A stretch of 64,000 nt of DNA from Bacteroides sp. MSB163 (GTDB lineage: Bacteria > Bacteroidota > Bacteroidia > Bacteroidales > Bacteroidaceae): contig NZ_CP143867.1 of assembly GCF_036416795.1 (NCBI RefSeq), positions 1,054,001 through 1,118,000 of the forward strand, given 5' to 3'. The notes beneath the pieces are model-generated. The model did no database searches. It was given only the letters and a program-made list of their open reading frames with translations, and had not been told where the DNA came from. How positions within the stretch are numbered: the first letter of the stretch is position 1; each line of letters begins with the position of its first letter. A program made the translations under genes and the position numbers. Below are positions 51,723 to 60,294 of the stretch, piece by piece.

Positions 51723-53477
51723 ATGAAAGAATATATAGCACCCAGAAGGAAGCGCATCCCCTACGGCATGATGAACTTCGCCGTGATTCGCCGTGACGAT
51801 TGTTATTATGTAGACAAAACCCACTTTATTCCCATAATAGAAAACGCGGATAAGTTTTTCTTCTTTAACCGTCCTCGTCGTTTCGGCAAAAGCCTGACGG
51901 TAAGCATGCTGCAACATTATTACGACATAGCTGCCAAGGATAAGTTTGATGCTTTGTTTGGCGATCTTTATATCGGAAAACATCCCACGCGTGACCGTAA
52001 CAGTTATCTGGTATTGTATCTCAATTTCTCGGGAATTGTAGGTGAACTGCACAACTATCGCAAAGGACTGGATGCACATTGCGGTACTACTTTTGAGAAC
52101 TTTTGCAAAATATACGCCAACTACCTGCCTAAGGATACTGTGGAAGAACTGCATACAAAGGAGGGAGCTGTGGAGCAACTGGATTTTCTCTATCAAGTAT
52201 GTGCCCGTGCAGGTCAAAGAATTTATCTCTTCATCGACGAATACGACCACTTCACCAACGCCATCCTCGCCGATCCTGAGAGTTTACGCCACTACACCAA
52301 CGAGACACATGGCGAAGGCTATCTGCGTGCTTTTTTCAACAAGGTAAAAGCAGGGACCTATTCCAGCATCGAGCGTTGTTTCATCACAGGCGTCAGCCCC
52401 GTTACGATGGACGATCTCACCAGCGGATTCAATATCGGCACTAACTACTCGCTCTCTCCAAAATTCAATGAAATGATAGGATTCACGGAGGAGGAAGTAC
52501 GGCAAATGCTGACCTATTACTCCACCACCAGCCACTTCAACCACACTGTGGACGAGCTGTTGGACATAATGAAACCATGGTACGACAACTATTGCTTCGC
52601 ACAGGGACGTTACGGTGAAACCACCATGTACAACTCTAATATGGTACTCTATTTTGTCAAAAACTACCTTGATAATGACGGCAAAGCACCGCAGAATATG
52701 ATAGAGAGCAACATCCGTATCGACTATGAGAAGTTGCGCATGCTCATCCGCAAGGACAAGGAGTTCGCCCACGATGCTTCCATCATTCAGACTTTAGTGA
52801 ATCAGGGTTATATTACCGGAGACTTAAAAGATAGTTTTCCTGCCACCAGCATCACCAATCCCGACAACTTCGTGAGTCTACTCTATTATTTCGGTATGCT
52901 CACTATCAGTGGCACATATAAAGGGAAAACCAAACTCACCATTCCCAACCAAGTGGTTCGTGAGCAACTCTACGCCTACCTGCTGAGTACCTACGATGAA
53001 GCTGACCTTAATTTCAGCAGTTACGAAAAGAATGAACTGTCCAGCTCCCTCGCTTACGACGGCAGCTGGCAAGCCTATTTCGGCTACATTGCCGACTGCC
53101 TGAAACGTTATGCCTCCCAGCGTGACAAACAGAAAGGAGAATTCTTTGTCCACGGCTTCACCCTTGCCATGACGGCTCAGAATCGTTTCTATCGTCCCAT
53201 TTCAGAGCAGGATACACAAGCCGGCTATGTCGATATATTTCTCTGCCCGTTGCTGGAAATCTATTCCGACATGAAACACAGTTACATTGTAGAACTGAAG
53301 TATGCCAAGTATAAAGATCCCGAAAGCCGTGTGGAGGAGTTGCGTCAAGAAGCAATTGCCCAAGCCAACCGCTATGCCGATACGGAAACGGTGAGAAATG
53401 CTGTCGGCAACACAAGGCTGCATAAAATTGTAGTGGTGTATAAAGGGATGGATATGCCTGTATGTGAAGAGGTATAA
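51723..53477 (+). CDS. AAA-ATPase-like/PD-(D/E)xK nuclease-like protein
   Basis: A 584-residue protein of the AAA-ATPase_like (DUF1703-linked) family that is abundant in Bacteroides. The N-terminal NTPase domain has Walker A-type NRPRRFGKS (49-57) and Walker B-type IYLFIDEYDHF (about 163-175). The C-terminal PD-(D/E)xK region has the acidic residue in AGYVDIFLCP and IVELKYAK (about 500-530), so nuclease residues look intact. Its role is unknown; members occur as expanded families and may be selfish or defensive. It has a strong own promoter. The first codons are duplicated at 55524-55545. Confidence 0.85.
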   Translation: MKEYIAPRRKRIPYGMMNFAVIRRDDCYYVDKTHFIPIIENADKFFFFNRPRRFGKSLTVSMLQHYYDIAAKDKFDALFGDLYIGKHPTRDRNSYLVLYLNFSGIVGELHNYRKGLDAHCGTTFENFCKIYANYLPKDTVEELHTKEGAVEQLDFLYQVCARAGQRIYLFIDEYDHFTNAILADPESLRHYTNETHGEGYLRAFFNKVKAGTYSSIERCFITGVSPVTMDDLTSGFNIGTNYSLSPKFNEMIGFTEEEVRQMLTYYSTTSHFNHTVDELLDIMKPWYDNYCFAQGRYGETTMYNSNMVLYFVKNYLDNDGKAPQNMIESNIRIDYEKLRMLIRKDKEFAHDASIIQTLVNQGYITGDLKDSFPATSITNPDNFVSLLYYFGMLTISGTYKGKTKLTIPNQVVREQLYAYLLSTYDEADLNFSSYEKNELSSSLAYDGSWQAYFGYIADCLKRYASQRDKQKGEFFVHGFTLAMTAQNRFYRPISEQDTQAGYVDIFLCPLLEIYSDMKHSYIVELKYAKYKDPESRVEELRQEAIAQANRYADTETVRNAVGNTRLHKIVVVYKGMDMPVCEEV

Positions 53478-53620
53478 TCAATATAGAAAACCAACAATCC
53501 AGATTGGCAATTTATGCCGATAAGGGGTTTCTATATCATCTGCCAATATGAAAGTCCTTGCATCTCATTAGGAAATACAACACTTGGATAAGTCGGCAAC
53601 CGCATTCTTAGAAATATTTT

Positions 53621-55045
53621 TTATTCTAATGGCAACACATAACATTCAATAGACTCAAATTTATAACTTTCGTAATATCCGAGAATAGTAGTATAAAAAT
53701 GATCCACCCCATTAAAATATCTATATAAAGCGATAGCTTCCGGATGCGGCTTAGTATATACATATCCTAATGGTCCCTCAAAACTATATCCAGATATGCC
53801 ACCAGGATAATAATCTGTTGAGTAAAAATGATCTCCCCCATTCCAATACTGATAAAGAGGCACAGTCTCTAGCACCTGTTCTGTATATATACTAAAAACA
53901 GGGGCTTCATATATAAGATCACCTGAACCATAAGATGGGCTATAGAATGTGCAATAGTAATGCTCTTTGCCATTATAGCTTTGATAAACAAATGATGTAT
54001 TCAATATTTCTATCTTTTTACTATCAATATACCTAAATACAGCCTCCTTTATTTCCTGCTTCTTTATAGGATCAGAAATTAGATCATAAATAGGATACGT
54101 AGCATTCCAGTTGACATCAAACAATCTAGAATGCTGGTCATCAACCGATTCTGTCCATGCTCCCAAATTAATTGTAAAAGTTGGTCCTTGTTCGGGTACG
54201 AGCGTAATAGTAGTACCAGAAGTAGAACCACCAAGAGCTTTAATATAGCATTCCCAATTAGAATTTTTCTTATTGCGTTCCTCTACTTCCGTTTTGCTCC
54301 ATGAACCGTGAGCATCAAGTCCAATATTACTTAGATTATATTTTGCCCCAGCACTGACAATCTCTGTCTTTTCCGTACTACTATTCTCTTCTATTATAGC
54401 TGATTTATAATATGCAGTATATTTTCCTCCAACTATTATATTAGTCAAAACATGCGTTCCATACATTTCCACAATTCGATCCGCAGAATACTTATTTAAA
54501 TCTTCAACAAAAGAAGACAACAAATATTTAGATAAGGTTCCAATATCTGTATTCAGCAAATATCTTCTTTGCTTTTTAAAAACCTCCGCTCTAGCAAATG
54601 AGTATTTTGAAGAATAAAAATATTTTGAACTTGTTTTGAATCCCGTCGTTATAGTCCCTGAGAAAAAACCTTCTTTATCCTTTTTCTCTGGTAAAGAACC
54701 TACAGAACCACTAAAATTCGTATCGGTTATTATCTGAGATAAAAAAGATTGCGCATTTGCTCCTGCAAAACATCTTTGATCAATTACCCCTAAAAATTGC
54801 TTATCAAATCTATTAGGATTTGCTTTCACAAATGCTTCTACATCTAAGATTTTCAACCTTGTTGAATTCTCACCCATGTATTCATCGGTTATATCATAGC
54901 CATAACCTAATACATCATACACTCCATCTCCGGCCGCCTTTGTTGTTACATTTGACACTGAAGATTCAACATTTGGTAAATCCTCTATTTCTGAACAAGA
55001 ATAGAAAAGAAGCAAAAAAAACAATAAACAATAAGACTTCTTCAT
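53621..55045 (-). CDS. MACPF-domain lipoprotein (BSAP-like antimicrobial toxin candidate) A
   Basis: A 474-residue protein with lipoprotein signal (CLLFFLLLFYSC, C17). The MACPF/perforin fold is marked by YGTHVLTNIIVGGKY (195-209). The C-terminal part (about 345-474) has three DUF5648-like repeats (PLYQYWNGGDHFYST, ALYRYFNGVDHFYTT, and a first copy with NGKEHYYCT). Bacteroidales MACPF proteins called BSAPs kill related strains by binding an outer membrane protein or LPS glycan; this protein has the same MACPF core. Codon use is AT-rich, unlike the genes to its left. It is transcribed away from its paralogue B and their start regions are alike. Confidence 0.87.
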   Translation of the reverse strand: MKKSYCLLFFLLLFYSCSEIEDLPNVESSVSNVTTKAAGDGVYDVLGYGYDITDEYMGENSTRLKILDVEAFVKANPNRFDKQFLGVIDQRCFAGANAQSFLSQIITDTNFSGSVGSLPEKKDKEGFFSGTITTGFKTSSKYFYSSKYSFARAEVFKKQRRYLLNTDIGTLSKYLLSSFVEDLNKYSADRIVEMYGTHVLTNIIVGGKYTAYYKSAIIEENSSTEKTEIVSAGAKYNLSNIGLDAHGSWSKTEVEERNKKNSNWECYIKALGGSTSGTTITLVPEQGPTFTINLGAWTESVDDQHSRLFDVNWNATYPIYDLISDPIKKQEIKEAVFRYIDSKKIEILNTSFVYQSYNGKEHYYCTFYSPSYGSGDLIYEAPVFSIYTEQVLETVPLYQYWNGGDHFYSTDYYPGGISGYSFEGPLGYVYTKPHPEAIALYRYFNGVDHFYTTILGYYESYKFESIECYVLPLE

Positions 55046-55074
55046 AATAGTAATATTAAAAGATTAACAATTAC

Positions 55075-55082
55075 CAAAAGTA
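55075..55082 (-). promoter_or_regulatory. -7 box TACTTTTG of MACPF gene A
   Basis: TACTTTTG on the minus strand, 29 bases before the ATG at 55045, followed by GGTAATTGTTAATCTTTTAA, which closely resembles the leader of MACPF gene B. Confidence 0.6.
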
Positions 55083-55147
55083 AGAAAAATCATCATTCTA
55101 TTTAATTTCAAAAGCATGTTTATAAACATAACAATCATATATAGAAT

Positions 55148-55402
55148 TCGAACTCCCCCGTGGGGATGCGTTATGATAAAGTAATGGGGCAAATAGACAT
55201 GCATCCCCCTGCTACAACTTCACGATTATTGCCGGATTGGACTTGGTCAATGTATCCTTACCCCCCAAAAGAAAGATTTTACCGCAGGATCACAAATAAA
55301 TATTAAAAGAGAAAAAATATAATGCCGAGGATTTAGAATTCGCTAAGGATACCTATAATGTAGCCGACTTGATAACACACTTTAATTGTTTAGGGAAATA
55401 GG
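55148..55402 (+). pseudogene. Decayed copy of the 3' end of the LtaS-like gene
   Basis: The stretch follows 51350-51613 base by base with frequent changes. For example GATGCGTTATGATAAAGTAA here matches ATGCGTTACGATGAAGTGA there, and both continue GATGGGGCAAATAGA-type words. It has frameshifting gaps and stop codons but still ends TTTAATTGTTTAGGGAAATAG, like the intact stop region TTTAATTATTTCGGAGGAAA. Only the last quarter of the gene is present. Best parts are about 85-90% identical by eye; the whole is lower. Confidence 0.85.
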
Positions 55403-55545
55403 AATACAAGAAGACCTGATATCAAATAAAAAATACGATCTATTGAAAATACTTTGTTTAGAGAAAAAACTGTAAGAAAGTACTTTTTTACACTCAAAAT
55501 ACTCCTTTAAAAAGATAACAATTATGAAAGGATATGATATACACC
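55403..55545 (+). pseudogene. Decayed copy of the promoter and start of the AAA/PD-(D/E)xK gene
   Basis: Directly after the ltaS remnant, 55440-55523 matches the intact promoter region (CTTTGTTTAGAGAAA against CTTTGTTTGGAGAAA, then CTTTAAAAAGATAACA against TTTTAAAAAGGGCATCA). ATGAAAGGATATGATATACA (55524-) matches the intact ATGAAAGAATATATAGCA. The match stops after about seven codons. The -7 box is mutated (GTACTTTTTT), so it is probably silent. Confidence 0.78.
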
Positions 55546-55687
55546 TTACACACTAATCACTTTTTATCTTATTTTAAAAAAGGTATCACTCTTCTATAAT
55601 GCAATACAGAACTATTTCTACATTATTAAAACACAGAATCATGTTTATAAGCATCATTTTAAAATATGTTATATCTATAAAGTTTCT

Positions 55688-55695
55688 TATATTTG
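55688..55695 (+). promoter_or_regulatory. -7 box TATATTTG of MACPF gene B
   Basis: TATATTTG lies 29 bases before the ATG at 55725, the same distance as in gene A. The leader AAAATTGTTAAACTTTAAAT resembles that of gene A. Both genes also share ATGTTTATAA-type words further upstream. Confidence 0.6.
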
Positions 55696-55724
55696 AAAAT
55701 TGTTAAACTTTAAATATTAATGCG

Positions 55725-57170
55725 ATGAAGAAACTTTATTACTTGTTGGGAGTATTACCCATTCTTTATTCTTGCTTAGAAGCTGAGCTTCCAGAAGTAA
55801 ACTCCTTATCACCAGATGTAATGACGAGATTAGCTGGTGATGAAAAGTATGATGTGCTAGGTTTTGGTTATGATGTAACAGGTGAATATTTGCATCCAAT
55901 GTCAGTGAAGAACCCTGTTTTGGATATAGCAAAATATGAAAATGACTCTAAAGGACGATTAGTTTATGGTACACCATCATTCGGCTATGATAGAATGTAT
56001 TATGGTTATTCCTCTTCTGATTACGTGAAGAATATAACTACAGAAACAAAAGCCACATATACAATGAATTATGGTAGCGAAAAAGACACATCCTTTTTTA
56101 CAGCCAACATAACAAATAATTCATATTTAAAGACTGAATATTCATATTCTGATAAATATTCTTTTGCAAGTTTAGACGCTTTAAGAAACCGAAAGTATAT
56201 ACGTATAAACGATGAAGTAAGCAATTTATCAAAATATCTAACACTTGAATTTAAAGAAGATTTAAACAAATTAGCCCCAGAAAGAATCATTGAAAGATAT
56301 GGAACTCATGTTTTAACAGATTTTCTTATTGGCGGGCGTTACCAATTAATGTTTAGATCTATTATTACTAATACTAAAGATGCCTCAACAAAAAGAGAAA
56401 CTGTTCAATCGGGCTTCAAAGTATCCTTAGGTAAAATAGGATTTGGATACAATTTAGAACATAGTGAAACAGTTGACAATAGCCTTGCTCAAAATAACCA
56501 ATACAAAGAATTGTATGTACTATTTTATGGTGGTAAAGGAACAAATTTAAAATATGATTTAGAAAAAGGCACCCCTACCAATATAGACATACAAAGTTGG
56601 GAAAATTCCGTTTCATTAGAAAATTCTTGTCTAACAGAGATTACATGGAAAGAAACACATCCCATTTATGACTTTATTTCAGACCCTACCAAAAAAGCTG
56701 CTATAAAATCTGCTGTATTGAAATATATTGCAGCATCCAAAATAAATACACTTGAGTTAATGCCATTATTTACATACTACCATGATGTAATTGGAGACCA
56801 TTGTGTTACAACTGCGTCAAACATTGTAGAACGTTTTAAAGGGTGGAAGTTCCTTTGCATAGAGGGGTATATTTTGAAGAAACAATTACCTGGAACTGTT
56901 GCTCTATATGAATATTATAATGAATTAGGTGGAGATCATTATGTTACAACTATACCAGATATACATAAGAAATATACTCATTATATAATGCTCAACCTTT
57001 TGGGGTATGTTTACAAAAATGCGACTATTGGCGCAATACCTTTAATAGAATACTATCACGACGACAATTTCAACCATTATACCTCCACCAATACCAATAT
57101 AATCGGAAACTTTTCAGGCTGGATACGATTAAACAGTCCGAATGCCGGATATATCTATCCAGCCGATTAA
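55725..57170 (+). CDS. MACPF-domain lipoprotein (BSAP-like antimicrobial toxin candidate) B
   Basis: A 481-residue paralogue of gene A. Lipoprotein signal LPILYSC (C17), then an N-terminal block DVLGFGYDVTGEYL that matches DVLGYGYDITDEYM in A, and the MACPF signature YGTHVLTDFLIGGRY (192-206). The C-terminal region (about 345-481) again has three repeats with an aromatic-rich Y-x-x-x-G-G-D-H-Y-x-T-T type core, but they differ most from A, as expected if this part binds the target. Strongly AT-rich. A terminator follows. Divergent orientation from A with the ltaS/AAA scar between. Confidence 0.87.
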   Translation: MKKLYYLLGVLPILYSCLEAELPEVNSLSPDVMTRLAGDEKYDVLGFGYDVTGEYLHPMSVKNPVLDIAKYENDSKGRLVYGTPSFGYDRMYYGYSSSDYVKNITTETKATYTMNYGSEKDTSFFTANITNNSYLKTEYSYSDKYSFASLDALRNRKYIRINDEVSNLSKYLTLEFKEDLNKLAPERIIERYGTHVLTDFLIGGRYQLMFRSIITNTKDASTKRETVQSGFKVSLGKIGFGYNLEHSETVDNSLAQNNQYKELYVLFYGGKGTNLKYDLEKGTPTNIDIQSWENSVSLENSCLTEITWKETHPIYDFISDPTKKAAIKSAVLKYIAASKINTLELMPLFTYYHDVIGDHCVTTASNIVERFKGWKFLCIEGYILKKQLPGTVALYEYYNELGGDHYVTTIPDIHKKYTHYIMLNLLGYVYKNATIGAIPLIEYYHDDNFNHYTSTNTNIIGNFSGWIRLNSPNAGYIYPAD

Positions 57171-57229
57171 GGCAGGTATTTCAGATTAGCATTACAATAA
57201 TTTATAATTTGAATACTTACAAACGAATT

Positions 57230-57263
57230 GAGACTGCCTTGCACGAGGCTGTCTCTTTTTTTA
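57230..57263 (+). terminator. Intrinsic terminator of MACPF gene B
   Basis: GAGACTGCC (57230-57238) pairs with GGCTGTCTC (57247-57255, one mismatch) over an 8-base loop and is followed by TTTTTTTACTT. Confidence 0.85.
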
Positions 57264-57321
57264 CTTTAGCCATCAGCATCTCACTCTTTTTCTTAAAAAA
57301 CGAACTACTCGACAAGAAACA

Positions 57322-57462
57322 ATGAAGCAAAAATATCCCAAACTTATTATACTATTTATGCTTAAGTATCATTGCTATATTTCTATAACATTTTATGGTG
57401 AATCTCTATATTCAGAAACTAATTATACAGAAAGAATGACATTACGAACAAGGCAGTCATAG
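57322..57462 (+). CDS. Possible 46-residue small membrane peptide
   Basis: An ATG-to-TAG frame beginning MKQKYPKLIILFMLKYHC and ending in a polar tail with MTLRTRQS. One short hydrophobic stretch (LIILFML). There is no clear ribosome site or promoter, and the region 57264-57612 is very AT-rich, so this may be chance. Otherwise I see nothing in that 350-base space. Confidence 0.2.
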   Translation: MKQKYPKLIILFMLKYHCYISITFYGESLYSETNYTERMTLRTRQS

Positions 57463-57612
57463 TATATTAAAACGGTTCTACTTCTACAACAAGAACAAAT
57501 TGTACAACAACAGGATATTAACTCTTTACCTAATTAATCCATGCTTTTAGCCACCTTAAAGAATAGTGCCAAAATTCTCAAGACTTTTTTATTAAACAAC
57601 AAAAGAAGAGTC

Positions 57613-58491
57613 TTAACTTGTAGCCCAAGATTTCACTACTTTAATAAAACCTTTAGGACACCATTTCAACAAATATAATATTTCCTTACAAGTAAAATAT
57701 GAAATCATAGAAATATGATTAGATGACAGAATACCAGACATAACTTTTAGATTACTGTACTCCAAGCACCGTCTTTCTTTAGCTGTTAACTCATATGTGA
57801 ATATTGGCAATTGTTCTTTCCATTTTCTATAAAATAATCTTGCCGAGCGAAGCCATTCAGAATTTAACTGACCAGCTGAAATATGCTCCAAAAGCACATC
57901 GTATATAACACCGATTTTAAAGCCAGCACTTCTTACCTGCATAGATATATCCAAATCATAAAAATGAAAGCCATGATATGTTATCTCATCGAAAGAGATA
58001 GTTTTAAACAATGACTTTCTTATGCAAAAGAATAAACCATCTAAAACAACTACCTCAATTCGATTTTTATCAATCGGTTGAATCTTCTGATGTATTGAAA
58101 CTCTTGTATTCCGTTCAGTATCTATGCTATATTGGCATGCAGACGGAGAATATTTATTATGTGCATTCGAAGCCCACCATATAGAAGGAATACTGCTTAA
58201 GAAACGAGGACCTCCTACTCCTAACATTCCAAGCTGATCATCCTTAAAATGATTTATAACATTTATCCCCCAGTTATAAGAATGAAACAATATATCATCA
58301 TGCATAAAACAAATGATTGGGTATTGCGCTTTCCGCACTCCAATATTATATGCTTGAAATATATCATATCTATTCTTACTATTATCAATACTTATGACTT
58401 CATAAACAACATCCCCAATATGTTCTTTAATATTTATTAATAGATTCTTATCTACCTCTGTTGCCCTATTACAAATTATTATCGATATCAT
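57613..58491 (-). CDS. Glycosyltransferase, GT2-like
   Basis: A 292-residue protein from the ATG at 58491 (MISIIICNR); the frame opens two codons earlier at a TTG. The nucleotide-sugar-binding fold has SIIICNR at the first strand, ISIDNSKN at the second, and FMHDDILF (the DxD-equivalent HDD at about 67-70). LDGLFFCIRKSLF and GFHFYDLDISMQ are typical of the acceptor side of GT-A glycosyltransferases found in Bacteroides LPS/capsule loci. Donor and acceptor are unknown. It is divergent from the GT6 gene, with a possible -7 box TAAATTTG at 58562-58555. Confidence 0.85.
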   Translation of the reverse strand: MISIIICNRATEVDKNLLINIKEHIGDVVYEVISIDNSKNRYDIFQAYNIGVRKAQYPIICFMHDDILFHSYNWGINVINHFKDDQLGMLGVGGPRFLSSIPSIWWASNAHNKYSPSACQYSIDTERNTRVSIHQKIQPIDKNRIEVVVLDGLFFCIRKSLFKTISFDEITYHGFHFYDLDISMQVRSAGFKIGVIYDVLLEHISAGQLNSEWLRSARLFYRKWKEQLPIFTYELTAKERRCLEYSNLKVMSGILSSNHISMISYFTCKEILYLLKWCPKGFIKVVKSWATS

Positions 58492-58626
58492 GGCCAATCA
58501 TTTTTACATTACAAATATCACATCACCATTATGAAAAGAAAAGATCAACAAGCGCAAATTTATATAAATAGCTAAAAAAAGAGCACAAAGAGTAGAAGAA
58601 ATATAGATATTATTGCAACTTATTAA

Positions 58627-58634
58627 TACTTTTG
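58627..58634 (+). promoter_or_regulatory. -7 box TACTTTTG of the GT6 gene
   Basis: TACTTTTG lies 28 bases before the ATG at 58662, and it shows that an apparent start at 58632 cannot be real. Confidence 0.55.
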
Positions 58635-58661
58635 CTGCAATTATCAAAACTTAAACAAACC

Positions 58662-59429
58662 ATGAGAATTGGCATATTATACATCTGTACAGGCAAATAT
58701 GATATATTTTGGAAAAACTTCTATCTTAGTGCAGAACTTTACTTCATGCAAAATCCTGATGTGATACGTGAATATTATGTATTTACAGATAGCCCGTCAT
58801 TATTCGGAGAAAAGGAAAATCAACATATACATAGAATAGAACAGGAAAACCTGGGATGGCCTGATAATACATTGAAACGGTTTCACATATTTCTCCGCAT
58901 TAAAGAAAGATTATTGCAAGAAACTGATTATTTATTCTTTTGCAATGCTAATCTGCTGTTCAAACAGCTGGTAAACGATGAAATTTTACCTCCCAATGAT
59001 AGCAATGGACTTGTTGGCACATTACATCCAGGCTTTTATAATGTTCCAAATATAGATTTCACTTACGAACGGAACCCACAATCTACCGCTTACATTGCCA
59101 TAGGAAGTGGCAAGCACTATTATGCGGGAGGATTCTCTGGAGGTCGCACAGAAGCCTACATACAACTCTGTGAAACAATAAAATCACAAGTTGATATAGA
59201 TGAATCTAATAATCTCGTAGCAATATGGCACGATGAATCCCATATCAATCGATATTTTCTGGATTATCCTCCAATGACATTATCACCTGCCTATTTATAT
59301 CCTGAAGGTTGGGCTTTACCTTTTGAAGAAAAAATAATGATACGGGACAAAAGTAAAAAAGAGTATGGAGGTCACAAGTATTTACGCAAAAAGAGTCCAT
59401 GGATAAGCCGATTATTCAAAAAGTCATAA
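58662..59429 (+). CDS. GT6-family glycosyltransferase (ABO blood-group enzyme type)
   Basis: A 255-residue GT6-family enzyme from the ATG at 58662 (MRIGILYICTGKYDIFW). GT6 includes the human A and B transferases, which add GalNAc or Gal in alpha-1,3 linkage, normally to Gal bearing a 2-linked fucose. Family blocks are FYLSAELYFM, LKRFHIFLRIKE, GTLHPGFY, YYAGGFSGGR and WHDESHINRYF. The DxD metal motif is replaced by N95-A96-N97 (FCNANLLF), as I recall for the B. ovatus bacterial GT6, which works without a metal. Acceptor would fit the product of the GT11-like gene nearby. Followed after 46 bases by another glycosyltransferase. Confidence 0.92.
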   Translation: MRIGILYICTGKYDIFWKNFYLSAELYFMQNPDVIREYYVFTDSPSLFGEKENQHIHRIEQENLGWPDNTLKRFHIFLRIKERLLQETDYLFFCNANLLFKQLVNDEILPPNDSNGLVGTLHPGFYNVPNIDFTYERNPQSTAYIAIGSGKHYYAGGFSGGRTEAYIQLCETIKSQVDIDESNNLVAIWHDESHINRYFLDYPPMTLSPAYLYPEGWALPFEEKIMIRDKSKKEYGGHKYLRKKSPWISRLFKKS

Positions 59430-59475
59430 GACCTTACCTGAAAGCAGTTATTATCTACCATTATAAATATGCATC

Positions 59476-60234
59476 ATGAGAAGAAAACTTATACGAAAAT
59501 ATAACAAATTTAAGAAATGGATGATTCCAGAATTAAAGTGGCGTTTTAGTCATACCAAAGAAATTTCTTATAAAAATGTTCCTATTGTTATTAATAATTT
59601 CAATCGCGTCAATTCACTATTAACCCTAATCGACGGACTAGAATCAAGAGGCTACAGTAATATATATATTATTGATAACAATTCCACTTATCCTCCATTA
59701 CTGGAATATTATAAAAAGTGTACTTATCCTGTATATATGCTAAACAAAAATATTGGTCACCTAGCTATTTGGGAAACCGGAATTTACAAACAATTTACTG
59801 ATTCATATTTTGCATACACAGACTCCGACTTAGAAATTCACCCAAATTGCCCAGAAGATTTTATGGAAAAATTCATTCTTTTACTGAAGAAGTACCCTAA
59901 AGCACTGAAGGTTGGTTTTTCAATCTGCATTGATGACTTACCTGATTGCTATAACTTAAAAGATCAAGTACAAGAATGGGAAAGCCAATTTTGGCAGAAA
60001 GAAATAGAAACTAACGTTTTCATAGCCCCTATAGATACCACCTTCGCTGTATATAAGCCTTACTTTAAGGGAGAAGCAATAGATATCCAACACCTATATT
60101 TGCGTACTGGATTTCCTTATTCAGTAAGACACTTACCTTGGTATATAGACAATCATAATTTGACAGAAGAGGAAAAATATTATATTACACACCTAAAGAA
60201 GTCTACTCATTGGTCAGAAAAAAACAGGCAATGA
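59476..60234 (+). CDS. Glycosyltransferase, GT2-like
   Basis: A 252-residue protein with a basic N-terminus. The nucleotide-binding part has VPIVINNFNR and IYIIDNNSTYPPLLEYY, and the DxD-type motif is YTDSDLEI (about 115-122). Such short GT-A enzymes are common in Bacteroides LPS glycan loci. Downstream of the GT6 gene by 46 bases, same strand, likely one operon. Donor and linkage cannot be told. It ends 59 bases before a convergent gene, with a good hairpin between. Confidence 0.83.
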   Translation: MRRKLIRKYNKFKKWMIPELKWRFSHTKEISYKNVPIVINNFNRVNSLLTLIDGLESRGYSNIYIIDNNSTYPPLLEYYKKCTYPVYMLNKNIGHLAIWETGIYKQFTDSYFAYTDSDLEIHPNCPEDFMEKFILLLKKYPKALKVGFSICIDDLPDCYNLKDQVQEWESQFWQKEIETNVFIAPIDTTFAVYKPYFKGEAIDIQHLYLRTGFPYSVRHLPWYIDNHNLTEEEKYYITHLKKSTHWSEKNRQ

Positions 60235-60249
60235 TAAACGTTACACATC

Positions 60250-60294
60250 ACTTTTGAGAAGACAAGAAAATGGATAAATCGCCTTCTCAAAAGT
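60250..60294. terminator. Two-way hairpin terminator between convergent glycosyltransferase genes
   Basis: ACTTTTGAGAAG (60250-60261) pairs exactly with CTTCTCAAAAGT (60283-60294), followed on the plus strand by TATAAAAAAAT. The right arm touches the stop of the GT11-like gene (60294-60296). Confidence 0.7.
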
